Source: an uncultured Octadecabacter sp. (lineage in GTDB: Bacteria > Pseudomonadota > Alphaproteobacteria > Rhodobacterales > Rhodobacteraceae). From it: a stretch of 64,000 nt of DNA. The notes under the pieces are model-generated. The model did not search any database, was not told where the DNA came from, and saw nothing but the letters and a program-made list of their open reading frames with translations. Shown piece by piece: positions 27,140 through 36,422 of the stretch. The DNA lies in contig CALAGN010000033.1 of the NCBI GenBank assembly GCA_937891785.1, forward strand, positions 57,798 through 121,797. Reading direction: 5' to 3'. Both the position numbers and the translations under genes were made by a program. Within the stretch, counting starts at the first letter, position 1, and each line of letters opens with the position of its first letter.

Positions 27140-28630
27140 TCAATAATTACCGCCGCCGGCGTCCTGCTGCCAAGGTTTGACTAGATTGCCAAAGCGGGTG
27201 AACTGCGCCTCGAAGGACAGCTCGAACGTGCCGATTGGGCCGTGACGCTGTTTGCCGATGATGACTTCGGCCTTACCGTGCAGGCGGTCCATCTCTTCTT
27301 GCCAGATCGCGACTTTGTCCAACTCGTGATCGGCAGGCTTTTCGCGCTCTTTGTAGTATTCGCCGCGATAGACGAACATGACCACATCGGCGTCTTGCTC
27401 GATTGAGCCTGATTCACGCAGATCGGAAAGCTGAGGGCGCTTGTCTTCGCGGCTTTCGACCTGACGTGACAGCTGTGACAGGGCAAGCACGGGGATCTGT
27501 AATTCCTTGGCAATCGCCTTGAGTCCCATGGAAATCTCGCCGATTTCCTGCACGCGGTTTTCCGAAGTGCCGCGCACCAGCTGAAGGTAGTCGACAATCA
27601 ACAGGTCAAGCCCGTGGGTGCGTTTGAGACGACGCGCGCGGGCGGCCAATTGGCTGATCGGGATTGCCGCGGTGTCGTCGATAAACAACGGGCAGGATTC
27701 AAGTGATTTGGCAGCATCGACAAAGCGGCGAAATTCGACCTCGTCCATGTCGCCCTGACGGATTTTGTGGCTCGAGATTTCGGAGGCTTCGGCAAGGATA
27801 CGGCCCGCCAGTTGTTCGGCACTCATCTCGAGGCTAAAAAAGCCGACAACGCCGCCATCTACCGCCCCTTCGGTGCCATCTTGCAACTTGCCCTTCTTAT
27901 AGGCCTTGGCCACGTTATAGGCGATGTTGGTGGCCAGTGATGTCTTGCCCATCGACGGGCGGCCCGCCAAAATCAGAAGGTCGGATTTGTGCAAACCGCC
28001 CAGCATCCGATCCATATCTGTAAGGTCGGTCGCAACGCCTGCAAGGCCGCCCTCGCGCTGATAAGCGGCGTTTGCCATGTTCACGGCGTCTGTTACCGCC
28101 TTGAGAAAGCTTTGAAATCCGCTTTCGGTGGTGCCCTGTTCGGCCAGACGATAAAGCTCTTGTTCGGCCTCGACGATCTGTTCGCGTGGCTCGCTGTCGA
28201 TATCGACGGTAGCGGCCTTGGCGGCGATGTCGCGGCCCACTTGGATGAGTTCACGGCGCACTGAAAAGTCATAGATCATCTTTGCGTAGTCACGCACCGC
28301 AAAGGCGGAAATCGCGGCACCCGCAAGGCGCGCGAGGTAAGCCGGCCCGCCAAGTTCTTTCAGCCCTTCGTCGTCCTCGAGGAAAGCCTTGAGCGTAACG
28401 GGCGAGGCAAGGTTGTTCTTGGCGATCCGGCTGGCAGCAATTTCAAAAATACGCGCATGCACGGGATCATAGAAATGGCGCGGGCCAATGATGCTGGCGA
28501 TGCGGTCAAAGATATCGTTGTTGGTCAGGATCGCGCCCAGCAATTGCTGTTCAGCCTCGATCGAGTGGGGCATGGCATCCACGTTCGCGCCTTCGACTCC
28601 GGTCGCGTTGAATGTGGTGATCTCGTTCAT
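27140..28630 (-). CDS. dnaB: Replicative DNA helicase DnaB
   Basis: 496 aa. The N-terminal domain begins PHSIEAEQQLLGAILTNNDIFDRI. Walker A is GRPSMGKTS (near 222), followed by LLIVDYLQLV and the C-terminal signature VAIWQEEMDRLHGKAEVIIGKQRHGPIG. It unwinds the chromosomal fork. A GAGGG ribosome site is 5 bp before the ATG. No intein interrupts it. It lies 198 bp downstream of pyrE. Confidence 0.97.
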   Translation of the reverse strand: MNEITTFNATGVEGANVDAMPHSIEAEQQLLGAILTNNDIFDRIASIIGPRHFYDPVHARIFEIAASRIAKNNLASPVTLKAFLEDDEGLKELGGPAYLARLAGAAISAFAVRDYAKMIYDFSVRRELIQVGRDIAAKAATVDIDSEPREQIVEAEQELYRLAEQGTTESGFQSFLKAVTDAVNMANAAYQREGGLAGVATDLTDMDRMLGGLHKSDLLILAGRPSMGKTSLATNIAYNVAKAYKKGKLQDGTEGAVDGGVVGFFSLEMSAEQLAGRILAEASEISSHKIRQGDMDEVEFRRFVDAAKSLESCPLFIDDTAAIPISQLAARARRLKRTHGLDLLIVDYLQLVRGTSENRVQEIGEISMGLKAIAKELQIPVLALSQLSRQVESREDKRPQLSDLRESGSIEQDADVVMFVYRGEYYKEREKPADHELDKVAIWQEEMDRLHGKAEVIIGKQRHGPIGTFELSFEAQFTRFGNLVKPWQQDAGGGNY

Positions 28631-28828
28631 ACTGCCCTCGTTTTTGGTCGATGTCCCGCTTGGCGTTCGGGATACATTGCCGATGCGGCGGGGGCAAAAT
28701 GTATCTTTCTGTGGATAGCTTTGCGTCGACCGCTAAGGTCCAGATATTGCGCCGAACGTCACAGTTCTGTCAACATCTGGGATAAAGCGGCAAATTTGCA
28801 TGCGGAAAAGTTTGGTCGATTTATCGGC

Positions 28829-29506
28829 TTACCCGTTACGTGCGCCGCTCCATCCGGCGGGATCGTTCAGATACGATTCGACTTCGGTCAATGTTTCGGG
28901 CGTGAACGACCCCTGCGCCTTTGCCTCGGCGAGAACGTCCCACCATGTGCACAGATGCAGTAGTTTCACACCATGATCGCCGAGCGTTTCTTCGACGCCG
29001 TCAAAGATGCCGTAGTAGAAAATCACCGCCGTCGCATTGCAAGTCGCGCCGGTTTCGCGGATCGCATCAACAAACGATAACTTGCTGCCGCCATCAGTCG
29101 TCAAATCCTCGACCAGCAGCACGCGCTGCCCCTCGGTCATCACACCTTCAATCCGAGCGTTGCGCCCATAGCCCTTTGGTTTTTTGCGCACATAGGTCAT
29201 CGGCAGGGCCATGCGTTCGGCGACAAGCGCACCAAACGGAATACCCGCGGTTTCGCCGCCAGCGATATTATCAAACGCCTCGAACCCGCATTCACGCATC
29301 ACGGTGACGGTCAAGAAATCCATCAGGGTCGTGCGAATACGTGGAAACGAGATCAGCTTGCGACAATCGATATAGGTCGGTGCCTGCTTGCCGCTGGCGT
29401 GGGTAAACGGTTCGTTTGCGTTGAACGAAATCGCCTTGATTTCAAGCATCATGCGCGCGGTCAGGCGGGCCATTTCTTCTTTGGGCGGAAAGGAGGTAGG
29501 GATCAT
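28829..29506 (-). CDS. pyrE: Orotate phosphoribosyltransferase
   Basis: 225 aa. The PRPP-binding motif [14 protein letters not shown] is clear, and the N-terminal [26 protein letters not shown] matches the longer alphaproteobacterial form. It makes orotidine 5'-phosphate in pyrimidine synthesis. It follows pyrC by 20 bp on the same strand, forming a small pyr operon. Confidence 0.95.
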   Translation of the reverse strand: MIPTSFPPKEEMARLTARMMLEIKAISFNANEPFTHASGKQAPTYIDCRKLISFPRIRTTLMDFLTVTVMRECGFEAFDNIAGGETAGIPFGALVAERMALPMTYVRKKPKGYGRNARIEGVMTEGQRVLLVEDLTTDGGSKLSFVDAIRETGATCNATAVIFYYGIFDGVEETLGDHGVKLLHLCTWWDVLAEAKAQGSFTPETLTEVESYLNDPAGWSGARNG

Positions 29507-29526
29507 AAATGCGGGGTCCTGTCGCG

Positions 29527-30579
29527 TCAGGTTTCAACGTGCCAATGCAGCGGAAAACCGGGATTGAAAAGTGTGACAGGGCCTTCGCCAGTGTCGATGT
29601 GAGTGGGGTAATCAACCGGCGCGCCGCGCACGAGGGTGATGGTATCCTCGGATGGTGGCAGGCCGTAAAACCCCGGACCATTCAGCGAAGAAAACGTTTC
29701 GAGTTGCGACAATTTGCGCGCCACATCAAAGACTTCGGCCAAGCAGGACATGGTATTTGTGGCCGAAAAGATGCCCGCGCAACCACATTCTTGCAGTTTG
29801 CGTGCATCCGTGTGCGGCGCTGAATCCGTGCCAAGAAAGAACCGCTTGTCGCCCGATACTGCCGCCTGCACCAGCGCTACACGATGTTGCTCACGTTTGG
29901 CCACGGGCAGGCAGTAATAATGCGGCCTGATCGCGCCAGCAAGGATATGGTTGCGGTTAATAATCAGATGATGCGTGGTGATTGTCGCCGCCAGGTTTTT
30001 CGAACTATCGCGCACGTAGTCCACGGCGTTCTGGGTGGTGACATGTTCCATAACAACGCGCAAATCGGGGGTCTTCTTGCGGATCGGTTTCAGCACTTTG
30101 TCGATGAACACCGCCTCACGGTCAAAAATGTCGATGTCGGGGTTGGTAACTTCGCCGTGTACGCAAAGGGGCATGCCAATCTCGGCCATCTTTTCCAACA
30201 CGGGGCGGATCTTGTTGAAATTCGCGACACCGCTTGCAGAATTTGTCGTCGCACCTGCGGGGTAAAGCTTGACCGCAGTCGCAATACCGTCCGCGTGGGC
30301 CTGCGCCACATCCGCTGGATCAGTGTCTTCAGTCAAATAAAGCGTCATCAGCGGCTGAAACGCCATGCCATCGGGCAGGGCGGCCATGATCCGGTCGCGG
30401 TAGGCGGCGGCCTGCGCCGCCGTCACAACCGGCGGCACCAGATTGGGCATGATGATCGCGCGGCCAAAATGGCGGGCGGTCTCAGGAAGCATGGCGTCAA
30501 GCATTGCACCATCACGCAGATGCAAGTGCCAATCATCGGGGCGGCGTATCGTCAGGCGGTCTATGATCTGTGGGCTCAT
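29527..30579 (-). CDS. pyrC: Dihydroorotase
   Basis: 350 aa, PyrC type. The metal motif HLHLRDG is at 18-24, the carboxylated Lys is in [15 protein letters not shown], later His residues lie in HGEVTN and VMEHVTT, and [10 protein letters not shown] carries the catalytic Asp. It closes dihydroorotate in pyrimidine synthesis. It is the first gene of the pyrC-pyrE pair. The divergent gene on the other side encodes a small membrane protein. Confidence 0.95.
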   Translation of the reverse strand: MSPQIIDRLTIRRPDDWHLHLRDGAMLDAMLPETARHFGRAIIMPNLVPPVVTAAQAAAYRDRIMAALPDGMAFQPLMTLYLTEDTDPADVAQAHADGIATAVKLYPAGATTNSASGVANFNKIRPVLEKMAEIGMPLCVHGEVTNPDIDIFDREAVFIDKVLKPIRKKTPDLRVVMEHVTTQNAVDYVRDSSKNLAATITTHHLIINRNHILAGAIRPHYYCLPVAKREQHRVALVQAAVSGDKRFFLGTDSAPHTDARKLQECGCAGIFSATNTMSCLAEVFDVARKLSQLETFSSLNGPGFYGLPPSEDTITLVRGAPVDYPTHIDTGEGPVTLFNPGFPLHWHVET

Positions 30580-30690
30580 GTCTTCCGATTACACGCTGTT
30601 TAAGATTCTGACCAGAGGGCGTGAATTATTCCCCGTAACTCCAAGTGCTGTTATGATATGGTGCGCGTAACACCAAACAGGAGAAACGAC

Positions 30691-30972
30691 GTGTTCGTAT
30701 TTATTATCGCTTTGATTGCAGGCTTTATCACGCCCTATCTGGACGGGCCTGTTGCCCGCCCCGTCGCCAAGTTGTTGTCGCCTCTGTTTGCGGTTGAGGA
30801 GTCAGAGCACCGTTTGATCAGTTTTATGGTGGCGTTGCTTGGCACGGGTCTTTTGACGCGAGTCTTTAATAGCGGCACGCCATTCTGGATCGCGATCGGG
30901 CTGGTGCTGGGTTATTTTGCGTTGCGGATTGTCGCCGGTGCTAAAGCGATGATGGACAAGCGCGGCAGTTGA
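30691..30972 (+). CDS. Small membrane protein, unknown
   Basis: 93 aa from the GTG at 30691, preceded by AGGAG. Three hydrophobic segments are visible (about 2-18, 40-58 and 66-82). No known domain was recognised. It is divergent from pyrC and runs convergently into the next gene; its TGA and that gene's stop are directly adjacent (TGATCA), leaving no room for a terminator. Likely an inner-membrane protein. Confidence 0.65.
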   Translation: MFVFIIALIAGFITPYLDGPVARPVAKLLSPLFAVEESEHRLISFMVALLGTGLLTRVFNSGTPFWIAIGLVLGYFALRIVAGAKAMMDKRGS

Positions 30973-31902
30973 TCATTTGGGATTGGCGTCGTCCAATAAT
31001 TCTAGTTTGCGCGCGAAAAACGGGCGCTGACGGTCGCGTAGACTGAAATTACAAACGCGGCGGGCCAGATCAGGCCTGTCGCGTTTTTCAGTGACGGCGA
31101 GCAATCCGCGCAGATAGGGCAGGTGGCTTTGGCGCTTGCGATAAAGCCGCGAGAATGCGGCCCCCGTCAACGTGCCATCCATAGCCGATGTGATCATCGG
31201 GGCCAACATATGCATTCCGGCCATATCCCGTTCGATTACACCGCCCAAATGCGGTACGCGCAGTTTTGTGGCATTGGGTTTGGTAAATAACGCGCCATGC
31301 ATCGCGTCCATCGGTTCGAACGGATCATAGACAATATACGCGCGGTCCAACGCATCAATCATGTCAGGTGCATAGCCGTAGCGATCAGTAAACGATGTGC
31401 GTCGCATTGCGGTAAACCGATTGTCCCATCCGGTCACGCGCGGGTCAAGCGTGGCTTGCGGACGCAGCGCCAGAACCCTTGTGCCCGGTGCGGCAACGGC
31501 AAATGCGGCGGCCGCGTATCCAGACATGCCAGCGCCGTAAAATAGAACGGAATCAAAGTCCTCAAAGAACCCGTCATCGACCAGACGGTCAAAATATCCA
31601 TAGACAGTTTCATCGCGAAACCAGGTGTCTTTAGTGGCAAGAATAGCCAAATGTGACCAACCTTCGGACCGCACAAAGGCAAAACCGATTGGTTCTTCGT
31701 CGTGATTTTGCTCGCGCGCGACATCAACCGATTCAAACGTGACAAGCAGCTCGGGCCCCTCGTCAATAAACGCAGCCAAATGATGCGCACCAAGGCGCTC
31801 AAACGACCCAAACTCTGTTGCGACCTCTTCAAGCTGGGTCAGCCACTCGTCATGGCCAAGGTCGCTTAGATCGGCATCAAATCGGCTGGCTGCGTCTTTC
31901 AT
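30973..31902 (-). CDS. Hypothetical cytoplasmic protein, alpha/beta-hydrolase-like
   Basis: 309 aa from the ATG at 31902 (GGGAAGAG upstream; frame open to 31974). Related Rhodobacterales proteins are often labelled phosphoadenosine phosphosulfate reductase, but no PAPS-loop is seen. The segment FDSVLFYGAGMSGYAAAAFA (near 135-154) resembles a nucleophile elbow with Ser, as in alpha/beta hydrolases, followed by LRPQATLDPR. The name of the relatives is probably an old misannotation. Function unknown. Confidence 0.65.
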   Translation of the reverse strand: MKDAASRFDADLSDLGHDEWLTQLEEVATEFGSFERLGAHHLAAFIDEGPELLVTFESVDVAREQNHDEEPIGFAFVRSEGWSHLAILATKDTWFRDETVYGYFDRLVDDGFFEDFDSVLFYGAGMSGYAAAAFAVAAPGTRVLALRPQATLDPRVTGWDNRFTAMRRTSFTDRYGYAPDMIDALDRAYIVYDPFEPMDAMHGALFTKPNATKLRVPHLGGVIERDMAGMHMLAPMITSAMDGTLTGAAFSRLYRKRQSHLPYLRGLLAVTEKRDRPDLARRVCNFSLRDRQRPFFARKLELLDDANPK

Positions 31903-31997
31903 TACACTCTTCCCTGTCACACTTCGTCGCGCACTGCGTCCTTTGTCGCGCGGCAATGCGGCAAAACTAGGCAAAGGAAATGCCTTTTTCGCGTTCC

Positions 31998-33197
31998 TTA
32001 GAAAAAGGCCTGCAATCCGGTCTGCGCCCGCCCCAAGATAAGCGCATGCACGTCATGGGTGCCCTCGTAGGTGTTGACGGTTTCAAGGTTTACCATATGA
32101 CGCATGACTTGGAAATCTTCGGAAATCCCGTTGCCGCCGTGCATGTCGCGCGCCATGCGCGCTATATCCAACGCCTTGCCGCAATTATTGCGCTTCATCA
32201 TCGAGATCATTTCTGGGGCGGCTGCGTGATCTTCCATTAGGCGCCCAACCCGCAACGACCCTTGCAAGCCCAGCGTGATTTCGGTTTGCATATCCGCCAG
32301 TTTCTTTTGAAAGAGCTGCGTTTGCGCCAATGGTCGGTTGAACTGCTTGCGATCAAGCCCGTATTGGCGTGCCGCGTGCCAGCAGGCCTCCGCGGCGCCC
32401 AAAACGCCCCAGCTGATGCCATATCGCGCGCGGTTCAGACAGCCAAATGGCCCCTTGAGGCCCTGAACACCGGGAAGCAGAGCATCCTCACCGACTTCGA
32501 CGCCGTCCATGACAATTTCGCCAGTGATCGAGGCGCGCAGCGACAGCTTGCCGCCGATTTTCGGCGCACTTAGCCCCTTCATGCCCTTTTCCAGCACGAA
32601 GCCGCGAATCTTGCCTTCATGCGCGTCTGACTTGGCCCAGATCACGAACACATCAGCAATCGGGCTGTTTGAAATCCATATTTTTGACCCGCTGATCTTA
32701 TAACCGGTCGGCGTTTTTTTTGCGCGGGTTTTCATGCCGCCTGGGTCACTGCCAGCGTCCGGCTCGGTCAGCCCGAAACAACCGATCAGCGTGCCAGCCG
32801 CCAAACCGGGGAGGTATTTCTGGCGCTGTTCGTCACTGCCATAGGCGTTGATCGGATACATCACGAGGGACGATTGCACCGACATCATTGAACGATAACC
32901 GCTATCCACGCGCTCGATCTCGCGCGCGACAAGGCCGTAGGTCACATAACCCGTGCCAAGCCCGCCGTATTCTTCGGGGATGGTCAGGCCCAGCAGGCCA
33001 GCTTCGCCCATTTCGCGAAAAATATCAGGGTCTGTAACTTCGTCGCGATAGGCCTGCGTGACGCGCGGTTGCAAGGTCGTTTGGGCAAAGGTGTTGGCCG
33101 CATCACGCAGCATGCGCTCGTCCTCGGTCAACTGGCGTTCGATCTGGAACGGATCAGCCCAATCAAAGGGGCCAAGGTCGGGTGTATCTTTGGTCAT
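31998..33197 (-). CDS. gcdH: Glutaryl-CoA dehydrogenase-type acyl-CoA dehydrogenase
   Basis: 399 aa. FAD-binding [15 protein letters not shown] and the C-terminal [20 protein letters not shown] are typical of GcdH; the Glu in YEGT is the catalytic base. The enzyme oxidises and decarboxylates glutaryl-CoA to crotonyl-CoA in lysine and tryptophan breakdown. It is a single-gene unit here, divergent from the Atm1-type exporter. Confidence 0.92.
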   Translation of the reverse strand: MTKDTPDLGPFDWADPFQIERQLTEDERMLRDAANTFAQTTLQPRVTQAYRDEVTDPDIFREMGEAGLLGLTIPEEYGGLGTGYVTYGLVAREIERVDSGYRSMMSVQSSLVMYPINAYGSDEQRQKYLPGLAAGTLIGCFGLTEPDAGSDPGGMKTRAKKTPTGYKISGSKIWISNSPIADVFVIWAKSDAHEGKIRGFVLEKGMKGLSAPKIGGKLSLRASITGEIVMDGVEVGEDALLPGVQGLKGPFGCLNRARYGISWGVLGAAEACWHAARQYGLDRKQFNRPLAQTQLFQKKLADMQTEITLGLQGSLRVGRLMEDHAAAPEMISMMKRNNCGKALDIARMARDMHGGNGISEDFQVMRHMVNLETVNTYEGTHDVHALILGRAQTGLQAFF

Positions 33198-33347
33198 GGC
33201 GCGACTCCGGTTATACGCATTTGCTCCAAGACCTAGCTGGTCGGTTCAGGCGGGGCAATGCGGCTGATGCCCGCCACTGACGGCAGGGCTGGTCATTACA
33301 CCGATGCGACCCTATCTAAACCTATCTGTTCAGATGAAAGCCCTCAT

Positions 33348-35174
33348 ATGCGCCGCCTTACCAAGACTGATGCCAACCTAAATGATGACCAGCTTAACGG
33401 AATGCGCACGATCCGGCGGGTCATCCCCTATCTGTGGCCTGACGGCGAGGGGTGGGTAAAGCGACGTGTCAGTGGGGCGATGATCGTCCTTGTCTTGGCC
33501 AAGTTGATTGCGGTGGGCACGCCCCTTTTGTATAAAGGTGCAGTTGACAGTCTGGCAGGCGAAGATGACGGGTCATCGGCGCTGTTTCTGGCGATGGGTG
33601 CGGTTGGGCTGACATTGGCCTACGGCGCGGCGCGGCTGATGAATGTCGGCTTTCAGCAGCTACGCGACGTGATTTTTGCCCGCGTGGGGCAGCGTGCATT
33701 GCGGCAGTTGGCGCTTGAGACATTCACGCATATCCACCGACTTTCCATGCGCTATCACATCACCCGCAAAACTGGCGGGTTGTCGCGGATCATCGAACGG
33801 GGCGTCAAAGGCGTCGAATTTCTGCTGCGGTTCTTGCTGTTCAGTATCGGGCCGCTGGTGTTGGAATTACTGATGATTTCAGTCGTTTTGTTCTTCTTGT
33901 TCGACGTATGGTATCTGGCCGTCGTTGTCGGAACGATCGCGCTTTATGTCTGGTTTACGTTCCGTGTCACCGAATGGCGCGTGCAGATCCGCAAGGAAAT
34001 GAACGAGCAAGACACCGATGCCAACCAAAAGGCAATTGATAGCCTGCTGAATTTCGAAACCGTTAAGTATTTTGGCGCGGAACAGCGCGAAGCTGAACGC
34101 TATGATGCGGCTATGGCGGGATATGAACAGGCCGCCCTCAAGACCAACTACACGCTTGGTTTCCTGAATTTTGGCCAGTCGGTGTTGATCACTGGCGGGT
34201 TGGTTGCCGTCATGGTTATGGCCGCAATCGGCGTGCAAAACGGTGATCTGACGGTTGGTGATTTCGTGATGGTCAACGCCTATATGATCCAGATCACCAT
34301 GCCGCTGAACTTTCTGGGCACGGTCTATCGCGAAATCCGGCAGTCGCTGGTCGATATGGGGCAGATGTTTGATTTGCTGGAACAACCCTCGGAAGTGACC
34401 GACAAACCGGACGCCAAGGCTCTAAATGTGCAAGGCGGCGAAGTTTTTCTGGATGACGTGTTTTTTGGGTATGACGCCGCGCGGCCGATCTTGAAGGGTG
34501 TCAGTCTACGTGTGGACGCGGGACAGACCGTTGCGATTGTCGGATCATCCGGATCTGGCAAATCCACCATCGGACGGCTGTTGTTCCGGTTCTACGATGT
34601 GGGCGGTGGTGCGCTGCGGATCGACGGGCAAGACCTGCGCGATGTAACGCAAAGCAGCCTGCATGCCCAGATTGGCGTGGTGCCGCAAGACACGGTGCTG
34701 TTCAACGACACTATCCTGTATAACATCGCCTATGGGCGCGAAAATGCATCGCGGGCCGAGATCGAGGCGGCAGCTAAGGCTGCTAAAATCCACGATTTCA
34801 TCCAAAGCCTGCCCGATGGCTATCAGACCACCGTCGGCGAGCGTGGGCTAAAACTTTCGGGCGGCGAAAAGCAGCGGGTCGGTATTGCGCGCACGTTGCT
34901 CAAAGACCCGCCGATCCTGTTGCTCGACGAGGCCACTAGCGCGCTGGACACGGAAACGGAGATGGAAATTCAGGCTGAGCTTAAGGCGATGGGCAAGGGG
35001 CGTACAGTCATCACCATCGCGCACCGCCTGTCGACAATTGCTGATGCCGACCGGATTGTCGTGCTCGAAGACGGCGTGATCGTCGAAGAAGGCACGCATG
35101 ACGCGCTGCTGTCCAAGGGTGATCGTTATGCCCATCTGTGGAACCGTCAGCAACAAGAAGAAAAGGCAGCCTGA
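33348..35174 (+). CDS. Atm1-type ABC exporter (heavy-metal/thiol conjugate)
   Basis: 608 aa from the ATG at 33348, where the alphaproteobacterial Atm1 pattern begins; the frame opens 30 codons earlier. Six membrane helices (about 45-320) precede a nucleotide-binding domain with Walker A GSSGSGKST, signature LSGGEKQRVGIART and Walker B LLLDEATSALD. Bacterial Atm1 (e.g. Novosphingobium) exports glutathione-metal adducts and works as a homodimer in the inner membrane. The 61 bp after it lead to a Bcr/CflA pump on the same strand. Confidence 0.9.
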   Translation: MRRLTKTDANLNDDQLNGMRTIRRVIPYLWPDGEGWVKRRVSGAMIVLVLAKLIAVGTPLLYKGAVDSLAGEDDGSSALFLAMGAVGLTLAYGAARLMNVGFQQLRDVIFARVGQRALRQLALETFTHIHRLSMRYHITRKTGGLSRIIERGVKGVEFLLRFLLFSIGPLVLELLMISVVLFFLFDVWYLAVVVGTIALYVWFTFRVTEWRVQIRKEMNEQDTDANQKAIDSLLNFETVKYFGAEQREAERYDAAMAGYEQAALKTNYTLGFLNFGQSVLITGGLVAVMVMAAIGVQNGDLTVGDFVMVNAYMIQITMPLNFLGTVYREIRQSLVDMGQMFDLLEQPSEVTDKPDAKALNVQGGEVFLDDVFFGYDAARPILKGVSLRVDAGQTVAIVGSSGSGKSTIGRLLFRFYDVGGGALRIDGQDLRDVTQSSLHAQIGVVPQDTVLFNDTILYNIAYGRENASRAEIEAAAKAAKIHDFIQSLPDGYQTTVGERGLKLSGGEKQRVGIARTLLKDPPILLLDEATSALDTETEMEIQAELKAMGKGRTVITIAHRLSTIADADRIVVLEDGVIVEEGTHDALLSKGDRYAHLWNRQQQEEKAA

Positions 35175-35234
35175 GCCCGATTGCCATAGCGCACGCGCAA
35201 GCGTAGCAGGGCGGCTCACTCCTATGAGGTTGCC

Positions 35235-36416
35235 ATGCTACGTTTTGCCCTGATCCTTGGCCTTTTGTCCGCCGTTGGGCCGTTCGCCATTGATATGTAT
35301 CTGCCCGCGATGCCGATGATCGAGGATGATCTTGGCGCAAGCGTGGCTGCGACGCAGATGACGTTGACCGCCTATTTCATCGCTTTTGGTCTGGCACAGC
35401 TGTTTTATGGGCCGTGGTCCGATCAGGTGGGTCGCAAGCCACCGTTATATTTGGGGCTGGGGATTTTTTCAGTTGCGACCGTGGGTTGCGCCTTGGCCCC
35501 CAGCATCGCCTGGCTCATCGCGTTGCGTGCGATGCAGGGGCTTGGCGGGGCGGTCTTAATGGTCGTGCCACGCGCGATTATTCGCGACCGTTATACCGGC
35601 GTTGAGGGGACTAAACTGATGGCCATGGTCATGCTGGTGATTTCTGTATCACCCATGCTGGCCCCACTGGCAGGCAGCGGATTGATGTTGGTCGGCGGTT
35701 GGCGTTTGCTGTTTTGGGCGATGTTCGTTGCGGCAGGCTCTAGTCTGCTCGTTACAGCGTTTGCGTTCCGCGAAACCCTCGCCCCAGCGTCGCGTGTGGC
35801 GATCAATTTCAGGAACCTGCGGCACGGGGCAGGGGTGCTGTTGCGCGATCCAGTGTTTATGGGGCTGACGATGATCGGTGGCTTTGGCATGGCAAGCTTT
35901 TTTGTTTTCCTCGCCAATGCGGCGTTCGTTTATACAGATCAGTTCGGGCTGACGCCGACGGGGTTCAGCATTGCCTTTGCTGTCAATGCGATCGGGTTTT
36001 TCAGTGCGTCACAGGCGGCGGGGCCATTGGGCGCGCGCTATGGGATGGTGCAAGTGATGCGCACTGCGATTTTTGGCTTTGCGTCGGTTACGATGGCATT
36101 GACGCTGGTCGTGGCGATGGGTGGTGGCACGCTTTATGTCATCATCGCCGGGCTTGCGCTGGGCAATGCCTGCCTTGGGCTTGTGATCCCGACGACGATG
36201 GTCATGGCGCTGGATGAACACGGTGACATCGCGGGCTTGGCGTCCAGCTTGGGCGGCACACTGCAAATGCTGGTGGGTGGCGTGATGATGGTGCTGTCAG
36301 CACAGTTTTTCAACGGCACAGCCTTGCCGATGGTGGCGGCGATCGCGCTATGTGCGATGGCTGCACTTGGATTGTCGATCTGGATTATGGGGCGGGTCGG
36401 CCGCATCGCGGCCTGA
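35235..36416 (+). CDS. Bcr/CflA-family multidrug efflux MFS transporter
   Basis: 393 aa with 12 hydrophobic segments. It starts LGLLSAVGPFAIDMYLPAMP, the Bcr/CflA signature, and has motif A GPWSDQVGRKP between helices 2 and 3. It would expel drugs or small metabolites using the proton gradient. It is convergent with the RND permease gene, six bases apart, and no terminator is visible between them. Confidence 0.92.
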   Translation: MLRFALILGLLSAVGPFAIDMYLPAMPMIEDDLGASVAATQMTLTAYFIAFGLAQLFYGPWSDQVGRKPPLYLGLGIFSVATVGCALAPSIAWLIALRAMQGLGGAVLMVVPRAIIRDRYTGVEGTKLMAMVMLVISVSPMLAPLAGSGLMLVGGWRLLFWAMFVAAGSSLLVTAFAFRETLAPASRVAINFRNLRHGAGVLLRDPVFMGLTMIGGFGMASFFVFLANAAFVYTDQFGLTPTGFSIAFAVNAIGFFSASQAAGPLGARYGMVQVMRTAIFGFASVTMALTLVVAMGGGTLYVIIAGLALGNACLGLVIPTTMVMALDEHGDIAGLASSLGGTLQMLVGGVMMVLSAQFFNGTALPMVAAIALCAMAALGLSIWIMGRVGRIAA

Positions 36417-36422
36417 CCCTTA

